The translations under genes and the position numbers were made by a program. Below, in pieces: positions 9,735 through 16,759 of a stretch of DNA of 64,000 nucleotides (its first letter is position 1; the number at the start of each line of letters is the position of its first letter). The stretch is from Roseivirga thermotolerans (lineage in GTDB: Bacteria > Bacteroidota > Bacteroidia > Cytophagales > Cyclobacteriaceae). The notes under the pieces were generated by a model, which worked only from the letters and a program-made list of their open reading frames with translations, had not been told where the DNA came from and did no database searches. Location of the stretch: positions 1 to 64,000 of the forward strand of contig NZ_BNAG01000001.1 of NCBI RefSeq assembly GCF_014653175.1, read 5' to 3'.

Positions 9735-10802
9735 TCAGTCTACTAATTCAAGCTCGCATTCACCAAAACAAGTCAGGCTCAGCATTAAATGAAGAGATTT
9801 CCCTGGCCTGGCTATTAGCCCGGTAAATGCTTCTCCTTGTGGAAGAAACTCATGAGTACCAGCCTTTTTTACAGCAAAACTCAGCTTGTTTTGAGGAAGG
9901 TCATATATAATGAGCACAACATCTCCTTCACCGTAGCCAATGCCGTAATCACTATGTACTCCGTTACTATATAATCGCCCTGAAGATAGATAACCATACT
10001 CTCTGTCTATCTGACCAATATCATGAGCTAAATCTCCTGGCGGAGAAGAACCAACACCAATAGACACTTCAGTATCTTGGAACAAAGACAACTTATTTAT
10101 GGCGACTTTAATTCGATAGACTTCATTCGGATCAGTTAGTTCTGGCCCTATTGTTATTCTCGGAGAAAAATCATGACCAGCCTGCACCAGCGTATTACCA
10201 TCGTTCCAGCGTATTGGTGTTTGACAGTTTGTACCCGCATATAACGGAGCACAAGAGCACGTATTTTGGCCAATGCAAGTTCCAAAAGAATTACACACGG
10301 TTGGGTCACTAGGTAATTTTCCAAAACATTTGGTCGAATTACACTCTACATTTTTGGCTCTAATAAAGAATCGGAAAGATCCGTTGGGATCGTTACTTTC
10401 AATAACTACTTCTGCGAAAGCCAATCCAAATGCCCTACTATTAAAATTAATGACCAGCTCGGCCGATTCATTGGGAGATAGTGTTCCCACTGCGCTAGTT
10501 GTAATGTCAAAAAAGTTTTGTTCATCTTCCAGCCTTATTTCTGAAATTACAAGATTGCTGCTTCCACCATTGACGAGCACAAACGTCCTACTTAACTGCG
10601 TATAATCTACGGAGGCCGTTCTGTTGAATACAGTCCCAAAATCGGTATAGTTATCGGCACTAAAAGAGGAGTTGTTAGCCGCAATAGTCAGGAAGTTACC
10701 ATAGACTTCTAACCGCCCATCCACTTTGGTTTCAACCAATGGAATCAGCAGGGTTATTAAAAACAGTAGTTTTGGAAGGTGTGTTCTTCTACTGATACGC
10801 AT
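9735..10802 (-). CDS. Secreted ASH-EGF-SPRY-like protein (paralogue 1)
   Basis: 355 residues with the same layout as the next gene. A signal-like hydrophobic segment (LLFLITLLIPL, about 12-22) is followed by an ASH/choice-of-anchor-D-like domain (about 30-150; TDFGTVFNRT, RTFVLVNGG, IESNDPNGSF), a cysteine-rich EGF-like module (about 153-192; CSCAPLYAGTNC) and a SPRY-like domain (about 200-340; YGYLSSG, GDVVLIIYD, NKLSFAV), ending in LTCFGECELE. The start ATG 10802-10800 is supported by the spacing to the upstream repeat elements (62 bp), nearly the same as in the paralogue. It is probably exported; function unknown, and glycan or protein binding is a guess from SPRY folds elsewhere. A GCCCAA/TTGGGC inverted repeat (10834-10851) sits between the elements and the start. 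Confidence 0.85.
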   Translation of the reverse strand: MRISRRTHLPKLLFLITLLIPLVETKVDGRLEVYGNFLTIAANNSSFSADNYTDFGTVFNRTASVDYTQLSRTFVLVNGGSSNLVISEIRLEDEQNFFDITTSAVGTLSPNESAELVINFNSRAFGLAFAEVVIESNDPNGSFRFFIRAKNVECNSTKCFGKLPSDPTVCNSFGTCIGQNTCSCAPLYAGTNCQTPIRWNDGNTLVQAGHDFSPRITIGPELTDPNEVYRIKVAINKLSLFQDTEVSIGVGSSPPGDLAHDIGQIDREYGYLSSGRLYSNGVHSDYGIGYGEGDVVLIIYDLPQNKLSFAVKKAGTHEFLPQGEAFTGLIARPGKSLHLMLSLTCFGECELELVD

Positions 10803-10863
10803 AATGTTTTAAAATTTATTGTTTAATAAAAATGCCCAAGTGTTGTTGGGCGTATTCAGAATT

Positions 10864-10893
10864 GTGCGCGAGTGGCAGATTTTTGGGCGTGAA
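10864..10893 (-). promoter_or_regulatory. Paired 9-bp direct repeats, 21-bp period (putative LytTR site)
   Basis: GTGCGCGAG (10864-10872) and GGGCGTGAA (10885-10893) on the plus strand, again with 12 bp between them. The nearer copy lies 62 bp before the ATG at 10802, almost the same distance and the same orientation as at the paralogue. Confidence 0.6.
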
Positions 10894-10913
10894 TGTGGTT
10901 CATTGGTGGTTCA
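10875..10913. repeat. 39-bp duplicated upstream block, copy 2
   Basis: Identical over 39 bp to 9523-9561. It starts 73 bp upstream of the paralogue 1 start codon. Confidence 0.85.
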
Positions 10914-10922
10914 TGGTCTATT

Positions 10923-10985
10923 GAAAGCTGGAGCGGGAAGACGGAAGACGGAAGCATGGAGTTGGGAGCTGGGAGCGGGCTGCTG
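10923..10985. repeat. Degenerate heptanucleotide repeat, array 2
   Basis: Nine 7-bp units in perfect register: gaaagct, ggagcgg, gaagacg, gaagacg, gaagcat, ggagttg, ggagctg, ggagcgg, gctgctg. It directly follows the 39-bp block, as array 1 does. Confidence 0.75.
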
Positions 10986-11062
10986 ATAAGCAAGACCAAT
11001 TGCAGCGAAGAGCCTCCAATAAAGTTGATGTGGAATGTGTGGGGCTAGGGGTGGAATGAGAC

Positions 11063-11146
11063 GGAAGCGAGAAGACAGAAGACAGAAGACGGAAGACGGG
11101 ACTATGAAGCTGGAAGCCAGGAGTTGGAAGCCAGGAGCCGGAAACA
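11063..11146. repeat. Degenerate heptanucleotide repeat, array 3
   Basis: Twelve 7-bp units in register, including three exact agaagac copies (11070-11090), then ggaagac, gggacta, tgaagct, ggaagcc, aggagtt, ggaagcc, aggagcc, ggaaaca. It resembles the short tandemly repeated sequences known from cyanobacterial intergenic regions; no function can be read from it. Confidence 0.8.
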
Positions 11147-11268
11147 ACCAGCAGTCACCAATAGTTGGAAAATGAAAACTCCAGAGATACGATTCCTCTC
11201 AAAACGGAGACAAATTCTCAATAGCCTAAATGGCTCCTAAGCTTTATTTTTAAACATCACTTGAAGAC

Positions 11269-12120
11269 CTAATTCGACCGAGAAAAGCACCCCACAAGTT
11301 CTACATCTGGAGATTCAAAAAGCTGTCGCGGAGTAATAATGGTTTCTTCAATTGGTGTGCGCTTGATCTCCGGAACTGACCCCGGAAGCTGTATTTCAGG
11401 TTGAACGGAACTTGCCATGAGTTGATCATCCAAAATAAGCTCGGGAGATTCAGTTAATGGCTCTACATGAATGGGATAACCAGCATTTTTTAAACACATA
11501 GCTACCAAGGTAGAACAGGCAATCATATCTTTTTGGTGCCCTTCACTGTATTCGTTAATGAGTAAAGTAATCGCCACAATGACCGACTCAGCAATAAACC
11601 TATTTGGAATTTTATCCAGAATAATCTTTCGGATTTCTCCATCCTTATAACGCATGGAGCAAATCACTGCCAACATCCAGGCTGTTGAATAGGAATATTT
11701 AATTGAACCATCATAGTAAAAATCGCTAATGGCTTTGTTGATTGTGTCAGTATCCAAATCACCTTTCCTTCGGTATACATAGAGTTTAGCCACCGAGTCT
11801 GCATTCAATGTCGATTCCAAAGTAGCTGCACCTATGCCATGACTTCCGGCCTGAACAACACAATCCATCACTTTTGGAAAGGTATTCTTGCCAAAATTAA
11901 TATCTACATGCCCCCAAATAGCTGCATGATATATATTTCTGTAATTCTGCCCTTCTTTACCAGGATCAAACCAAGGAATAAGGTAAACCAGCAAATAGAA
12001 TGCGGCTTTCTCTGCACCGTCCTCCTCCCAGGTTTTGAAAAATTTATCTAAACTAAAGTCGAAATTCTCAAAAATGAGAATGTCCCCTATTTGTAAATCA
12101 CTTTTACTCATTGGTTGCAT
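11269..12120 (-). CDS. Permuted papain-fold (NlpC/P60 YiiX/YebB-like) enzyme
   Basis: 283 residues; an in-frame ATG at 12111 (residue 4) is an equal alternative start. The order GDILIF (12-17), YHAAIW with the candidate catalytic His65, VMDCVVQAGSHGIG (84-97), and ACSTLVAMCL with the candidate nucleophile Cys202 fits the circularly permuted papain-like group (His before Cys), whose members are amidases, peptidases or acyltransferases. No signal peptide is seen. The tail (about 225-283) is Pro/Glu-rich and probably disordered. It is the third gene of an operon, 21 bp after the PI-PLC gene, and shares its likely promoter at 13597-13647. The substrate is unknown; a role on lipids or cell-wall peptides together with the PI-PLC is inference. 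Confidence 0.7.
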   Translation of the reverse strand: MQPMSKSDLQIGDILIFENFDFSLDKFFKTWEEDGAEKAAFYLLVYLIPWFDPGKEGQNYRNIYHAAIWGHVDINFGKNTFPKVMDCVVQAGSHGIGAATLESTLNADSVAKLYVYRRKGDLDTDTINKAISDFYYDGSIKYSYSTAWMLAVICSMRYKDGEIRKIILDKIPNRFIAESVIVAITLLINEYSEGHQKDMIACSTLVAMCLKNAGYPIHVEPLTESPELILDDQLMASSVQPEIQLPGSVPEIKRTPIEETIITPRQLFESPDVELVGCFSRSN

Positions 12121-12141
12121 AGCATATTGATTTATAGTGGC

Positions 12142-13269
12142 CTAATTCATTGCAATAATCTTATCAAGCAGCCCGTCATCCGAAACAAAATCTAAAATAA
12201 TCGTACCTACTCTCTTTTTTCCCCATTCAGGCAAACGCTCTTTTAGCCGATTGTTCATCCCTCCTTTGCCAATAGCAGTGGCCCTGGGGTTATTTAAATC
12301 TGGGGCACCTGGAGAGGTACCACTGGTAAAATTCCAGTACCAAACATTAGTACTCCCTTTGGCTGCCTCATTCAACAGTTTTTCAATATTATTCCATTTT
12401 TCATCATATCCATTGAAATACGCCACTTTGTAACAATCCTGAACCCTAATCTTGTTAGGTGCCGTTTCTGAAGGAGCATCATCATTCAACGAAAAGATGC
12501 TATCCCCTTTCCATCCATAGTAGGCTGGTATACCCAATTTACCCTCGAACCTACGAACAAGCACAATCTTGCCCCTAACTTCTTGCAGATTGGGGATAGT
12601 GTCTGCCACGTACCAACGGTTACCTGCCCCATGCATGTAGTGTTCAAGAGTGACTTCAAAACTGCGCGTGTTGCCTTCATCTTTACAGGCATCGATTTCC
12701 CAAAATTTAGGATCGTCCTTACACTCTCTTTTAACCCCCATTACAATGGTCTCACTCGGATTTTCTACCAGGAAATCTATACACTGCTGCACAACATCTC
12801 CGAAATTGATCTTTTGATATACAGATCCATGATGTATGGTGAACACATTGTTGAGATGTCTGCATCGGATATCCAGAAACCTCACGCCCAAAATGAGCTG
12901 AGCAGCTATCGACAACTCCTGGCATTGGGTCATAAAACCTCCGAAAAGAGCACATGAGTCATGGGTGCCGGGCATATTAATTTCCGACAATTTCCTGCTT
13001 CCGTTAATCCTGGACATCCAATTGGCGTTTGGGAAGCTAGCTATTGCAACAGTTTGATGCTCCTTACAAGCACCAGCCAATTTCACTCCGTTAAATGAAT
13101 AATTAATAGCTAGGTGTTTGGTATGACCAGGGCTCGGGTCGCCAAACAACTTATTGGAAGCTGCTATCCTTGTCTCACCCTTATCAACCAACTGTTGAAC
13201 CTTTTCAGTTACCACCAAAGCTGCATTTTTTGTCCCGTAAGCGGCCGATATAATTTTCACTTTGCTCAT
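12142..13269 (-). CDS. PI-PLC X-domain protein with N-terminal DnaJC11-C-like (DUF3395-like) domain
   Basis: 375 residues, no signal peptide. Residues about 4-76 (KIISAAYG, VTEKVQQLV, LFGDPSPGHTK, CKEHQTVAI) resemble the C-terminal domain of DNAJC11 and repeat the whole content of the small gene upstream. Residues about 85-370 form a phosphatidylinositol-specific phospholipase C X-domain: MPGTHDS with His103/Asp104, RFLDIRCR with Asp133 and Arg135, and IHHGS with His146/147, matching the two catalytic histidines and the Asp/Arg of the Bacillus enzyme. The C-terminus (GTIILDFV) closes the TIM barrel. Bacterial PI-PLCs are usually secreted and single-domain; this fusion and the lack of a leader suggest intracellular action or an unusual export route. 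It lies 18 bp after the small gene and 21 bp before the papain-fold gene. Confidence 0.85.
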   Translation of the reverse strand: MSKVKIISAAYGTKNAALVVTEKVQQLVDKGETRIAASNKLFGDPSPGHTKHLAINYSFNGVKLAGACKEHQTVAIASFPNANWMSRINGSRKLSEINMPGTHDSCALFGGFMTQCQELSIAAQLILGVRFLDIRCRHLNNVFTIHHGSVYQKINFGDVVQQCIDFLVENPSETIVMGVKRECKDDPKFWEIDACKDEGNTRSFEVTLEHYMHGAGNRWYVADTIPNLQEVRGKIVLVRRFEGKLGIPAYYGWKGDSIFSLNDDAPSETAPNKIRVQDCYKVAYFNGYDEKWNNIEKLLNEAAKGSTNVWYWNFTSGTSPGAPDLNNPRATAIGKGGMNNRLKERLPEWGKKRVGTIILDFVSDDGLLDKIIAMN

Positions 13270-13287
13270 ATCTGTGATTGAAAGGTG

Positions 13288-13530
13288 TCAGGAAAAATTT
13301 ACACGTTGACCTTCTTTACAGGCCACCGCTTTCGTTTGTCCGTTGACCGTATAAACAGCTCCAAAATGTTTACTGTGACCTGGGCAGGGGTCATTAAACA
13401 TATGGTTATCAACTTCCAAACTATCCCCAGAACGGGTAATCAGCTTTTGAACCTTTGAGGTTACATCAAAGGTTTTGGTAGCTTCGCCATAGGCACCATA
13501 GCAAGCACCAATTATACTAATTGAATTCAT
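13288..13530 (-). CDS. Stand-alone DnaJC11-C-like (DUF3395-like) small protein
   Basis: 80 residues from the ATG at 13530; a longer frame from 13575 adds 15 residues. I prefer 13530 because it aligns with the start of the PI-PLC protein (both begin M..xxII.A.YG) and puts the upstream repeat elements 67 bp away, as at the other two promoters. The protein is the same domain as residues 1-76 of the PI-PLC: IIGACYG, DVTSKVQKLI, MFNDPCPGHSKHF, YTVNGQTKAVACKEGQRVNF. The role of this domain is not established; a membrane or lipid association is plausible from DNAJC11. It is the first gene of the operon. Confidence 0.75.
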   Translation of the reverse strand: MNSISIIGACYGAYGEATKTFDVTSKVQKLITRSGDSLEVDNHMFNDPCPGHSKHFGAVYTVNGQTKAVACKEGQRVNFS

Positions 13531-13596
13531 ATTGTGTGTGTTTACTGCTTTGCACAGTTTAAAATTGAAAAACACCCGGATACTGAATGGTTAAAG

Positions 13597-13647
13597 GTGC
13601 ACCAACTCGCTAGAAATGTGCGCCAACTACTTGATTATGTGCGCCAA
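13597..13647 (-). promoter_or_regulatory. Three tandem 9-bp direct repeats, 21-bp period (putative LytTR site)
   Basis: GTGCACCAA (13597-13605), GTGCGCCAA (13618-13626) and GTGCGCCAA (13639-13647), each 21 bp from the next, lie between the stop of the LytTR regulator and the start of the small-protein/PI-PLC/papain operon. The plus-strand consensus over all seven copies in the window is G[TG]GC[GA][TC][GC]A[AG]. The spacing puts the repeats on one face of the helix. Confidence 0.65.
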
Positions 13648-13674
13648 AAAGGTCGAAGGGAGGGCAAAACCACA

Positions 13675-14409
13675 TTAGAGAGTTTGCAAGCGGTGTATCA
13701 GGTTGTCTTTGTAGGATTTACCCAAGGGCACCTCTTCTCCATTTATTGCAATGGTAAACTGAGAAAGGTCTATATCTTCTACCTTTTTAATGTTTACGAT
13801 GTGGGAACGATGGGTTTGTACAAACTCTTGAGGATTAAGCTTATCGGCCAACTCTTTGAGTGACTGACGAATGACAAACTTCTTGTTTTCTGTATGTAGT
13901 ATGCAATACTTGTCTTCTACCGAAACCCATAGTATGTCTGTAATCATAAGTTTAACCAGCTTATTTCTCTCTTTTACAAAAAAGAAGTCTTTTGCCAACA
14001 CCACATGCCTGTTGTCTTCAAAGACATCTTCTTCGTGAGAAGTGGTATAAGCTCTAAGGGTAGCCAATTCCATACTTCTTTCGAGCTGCACCGGGTCAAA
14101 AGGCTTAATAAGGTAAGCGCTGGGCACGGTTTCTTTGGCCTTATTGAAGGTATCTTTATCGTCATAGGAAGTAATAAAAATAACCGGGGTGGGTCTCTCG
14201 GCCTGAAAAATTCGAGCTAAGTCTATCCCCGACATCTCTCCTTCAATATTTATATCTAACAAAACCAGATCCGGCTGCTTGCTCCTAAAAAATTTGAGCG
14301 CTTTCTGACCTTCTTCTGCAATGCCAATGGTCTGATACCCCAACTCATCCACAAACATCTCGAGAGTGTCGGCATAATTGGGTTCATCTTCTACGATGAG
14401 TATATTCAT
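13675..14409 (-). CDS. LytTR-family response regulator
   Basis: 244 residues. The receiver domain (1-120) has the acidic pair Glu7/Asp8, the phospho-acceptor Asp in LLDINIEG (about 53), FITSYDD and the Lys of YLIKPFD (about 105). The LytTR DNA-binding domain (about 140-240) shows ILWVSVEDKYCILHTENKK, QSLKELADKL, FVQTHRSHIVN and KSYKDNLI. No kinase domain is attached. It lies 70 bp downstream of the last of three orphan-type histidine kinases, and the LytTR-like repeats at 13597-13647 immediately follow its stop. I infer that it receives phosphate from the kinases and activates the downstream operon and secreted paralogues. Family call is firm; targets are inference. Confidence 0.93.
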   Translation of the reverse strand: MNILIVEDEPNYADTLEMFVDELGYQTIGIAEEGQKALKFFRSKQPDLVLLDINIEGEMSGIDLARIFQAERPTPVIFITSYDDKDTFNKAKETVPSAYLIKPFDPVQLERSMELATLRAYTTSHEEDVFEDNRHVVLAKDFFFVKERNKLVKLMITDILWVSVEDKYCILHTENKKFVIRQSLKELADKLNPQEFVQTHRSHIVNIKKVEDIDLSQFTIAINGEEVPLGKSYKDNLIHRLQTL

Positions 14410-14479
14410 TTTTACTTGGTATAAGGCCTGGGATTAAAACTAAGGTTATTTTTCATAGTCACAAGTCATTTCACTCGGT

Positions 14480-16726
14480 TTAGGCCAGTCTTCTATGAAT
14501 TGCGGCCGGCATTACCGGAAAGGTCAAGACCACTCTGGTCCCCGAGCCTTCTTTACTTTCTATTTTTACTGAACCTTTATTCAGATGCATAAATTCAACA
14601 CAAAGCTTTAGTCCCAGGCCAAAACCTTTCTCTCCTTTAGTTCCCAGTTGGCTGGATGACTCCCCTCTCAATACCCGATCCATTTGATGTGAAGGCATTC
14701 CCAACCCATTGTCAGAGACCATGATATCTACCTTATTTAAAGTAGTCGCGCTTGAAAATACCACCTTGCCTCTTTCCGGGCTAAACTTAATGGCATTGCT
14801 AAGCACATTGCGTAAAACGGTGCAAGAGGTGTTTACGTCCACATAGACATTTACATCCTCTACCTCATTGACAACATCTATTGATTTGCTTTGAGCCAGT
14901 GATTGGAAAAGAGCTATATTTTCATCGATTAGCTGTTTAATGCTGACCTGCCCAGGAGTATACGGAATACCATCCGTTTGTGACGCTGCCCAGCTAAGCA
15001 GGTTATTGAGTAAGTGATTTAACTGGTCTATGGACTGATCAATTTTACCACCTATTTCGAGCAGTTTTTCCTGCTTATCTTTTTTTATAAAATACTCCAA
15101 CTTACGGCCAATACCTTGCAGGGCTACCATAGGACTTCTAAGGTCGTGAGCAATTATAGAAAAGAACTTATCTTTTGTTTTGTTAAGGGACTCCAACTCT
15201 GCCTTTTGGCTTTTGGCCAATTGATAAGCTGCTGTGAGCTCATTCTTGCGTTTTCTTAGCAAGAGAAACATGGAAGAAATTAGCAAAACCATGGCTACTA
15301 AAACCAACGAAGCAAGCGTAATTCGCCAGTTTCGTTGCTTTTCCGATATTAAAGCCCTGTTGGTTTCTGCTATAATCTTTTCTTTTTCCAGCGCGTCAAA
15401 TTTGGCTTGTTGCTCCAATAGCTGATAGTCTTTTTGCTTTTTAAGTAAGTTGCGCTCTAGAATATTCTGCTGGGTTTGGGCGTTCAGGGCTTGTTCAAAA
15501 TCACCAATACGTTTGTAGTAATCAACGGCCAATTCATAGGCAAGCATTTCTGTTTCGGGCATTGGGTATTCCTGCACTATAGCTAGAACTCTCAGCAACT
15601 GATCTTCAGCTAAATTTACGTTGCCCTTAGCCAATTCTAACCTATGCTTTAACAAGGTCCCTTGAGCCTGTGCCTCCAAAAACATTTGTTCTGAAGCCAT
15701 TTCCAAACCTCTTTCCAATGCCTTCTCTCCATCGTTTAACAACCCTTGGGTAATAAAACAATCGGCTAATTGAATCCACAAAGAAGTTTGATCGTATTCT
15801 AATCCTAGTTTGCCAATTAGTTCAAGAGACTTTTCCGTGTAGAGCTTTGCCTTAGATGACTGTCCGCTTTTATTATAACTCCTACCAAGGTTACTGAACG
15901 CAAAAGCAAGCCGCAACTCATTACCTAATTTCAGGCATAGGGCAATTTCTTCCTGATAGAAAGTTTCTGCCCTATCATAGTCTCCAATATCCCGGTATCC
16001 TCCCGCCAAACTATGAAGCGATTGAAGCTCCTTTTCTTTGTCATTAATGGCTCTTGAAAGGTTCAGAGCCGTTAAATGATTTTGGATTACTCGGTCATGA
16101 GCATTTATTCTATTATAAACTGATGCTTCTTTATTCAGGCTTGACCAAATTCTGGCTGAATCGCCAATACTTTCTGAATAAATTTGAGCCTTCTCAAAAT
16201 GATAAATGGCCGAATCCGGACTCACAAAATTGATGAAGTAGTCACCAAGGGAGAGATGCACATCTGCCAGGTTTTCAAGGCCAAAATCGAGGCTATTCCT
16301 TTGGGCCAATAGCTTCTCTAGCTTACGCGCAACCTGCCCGGCCTTTTCTGGCTCAAAAAATTCTGAGTGTACCTGAAGTTGCAACCGGTAAAGAGCTATT
16401 CGCTGGTTTTGAGAAAGCGGCAAGCTTCGAATTTCCGACTCCAACGAATCTAAAAGAGACCTTGCATTTGCCGGATTGAGCAGTATTAATGAAGGAGCAT
16501 ATTCTGTAGCAAAACTAAGTCTTTTGACACCTCTAGCTTCCAAAGCATACCGACTCCAAAACTCCTCCCAACCGGCAGTGGTAGAAGACTGTTGTGCGAT
16601 ACAATTTTTGCAACAGACTATGATGAACACACCAAACACCCATTGCCTCAATACTTTGCAGACATATTGATTATTTAAATTATCGAAAACCCGCACAACT
16701 AGTAACTCCAAATCAAAGATAAGCAT
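14480..16726 (-). CDS. TPR-sensor membrane histidine kinase (1 of 3)
   Basis: 748 residues. A hydrophobic leader (about 31-44, WVFGVFIIVCC, then CIAQ) suggests export of the N-terminal half; a TTG at 16651 would give a more standard signal peptide. TPR repeats fill about 100-430 (for example YHFEKAQIYSESIGD, AFSNLGRSYNKSGQ). One membrane segment (about 482-502, LASLVLVAMVLLISSMFLLL) leads to a coiled linker, then HisKA with HDLRSPM, an N-box NVLSNAIKFS, G1 DNGLGM and G2 GFGLGLKL. There is no receiver. The periplasmic-TPR layout is common in Bacteroidota sensors, and the ligand cannot be read. The DHp helix is almost the same as in the two neighbouring kinases. Confidence 0.9.
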   Translation of the reverse strand: MLIFDLELLVVRVFDNLNNQYVCKVLRQWVFGVFIIVCCKNCIAQQSSTTAGWEEFWSRYALEARGVKRLSFATEYAPSLILLNPANARSLLDSLESEIRSLPLSQNQRIALYRLQLQVHSEFFEPEKAGQVARKLEKLLAQRNSLDFGLENLADVHLSLGDYFINFVSPDSAIYHFEKAQIYSESIGDSARIWSSLNKEASVYNRINAHDRVIQNHLTALNLSRAINDKEKELQSLHSLAGGYRDIGDYDRAETFYQEEIALCLKLGNELRLAFAFSNLGRSYNKSGQSSKAKLYTEKSLELIGKLGLEYDQTSLWIQLADCFITQGLLNDGEKALERGLEMASEQMFLEAQAQGTLLKHRLELAKGNVNLAEDQLLRVLAIVQEYPMPETEMLAYELAVDYYKRIGDFEQALNAQTQQNILERNLLKKQKDYQLLEQQAKFDALEKEKIIAETNRALISEKQRNWRITLASLVLVAMVLLISSMFLLLRKRKNELTAAYQLAKSQKAELESLNKTKDKFFSIIAHDLRSPMVALQGIGRKLEYFIKKDKQEKLLEIGGKIDQSIDQLNHLLNNLLSWAASQTDGIPYTPGQVSIKQLIDENIALFQSLAQSKSIDVVNEVEDVNVYVDVNTSCTVLRNVLSNAIKFSPERGKVVFSSATTLNKVDIMVSDNGLGMPSHQMDRVLRGESSSQLGTKGEKGFGLGLKLCVEFMHLNKGSVKIESKEGSGTRVVLTFPVMPAAIHRRLA

Positions 16727-16759
16727 TATGGCAATACTTGGTCTTCAACACAATATTCA

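Larger units (their letters stand above)
10803..11268. other. Gene-free region with regulatory elements and two heptamer-repeat arrays
   Basis: 466 bp without a credible gene. It holds the paired 9-bp elements (10864-10893), the duplicated 39-bp block (10875-10913), heptamer arrays at 10923-10985 and 11063-11146, and about 120 bp of unremarkable sequence before the stop of the papain-fold gene. A 78-codon minus frame at 10911-11147 is only a translation of the heptamer repeats (Ser/Pro/Leu/Phe-rich) and is rejected. Confidence 0.8.

Noticed and set aside
10911-11147. 78-codon minus frame rich in Ser, Pro, Leu and Phe
   Set aside because: It is only the translation of heptamer repeats; no start signal or domain.
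13597-13647. The three 21-bp-spaced repeats as a CRISPR or phage array
   Set aside because: Units of 9 bp with 12-bp spacers are far too short and no cas genes are near; a protein-binding array fits better.
13534-13863. 109-codon plus frame across the repeat elements and the end of the response regulator
   Set aside because: It is antisense to the regulator and covers the regulatory repeats; no family, no promoter.
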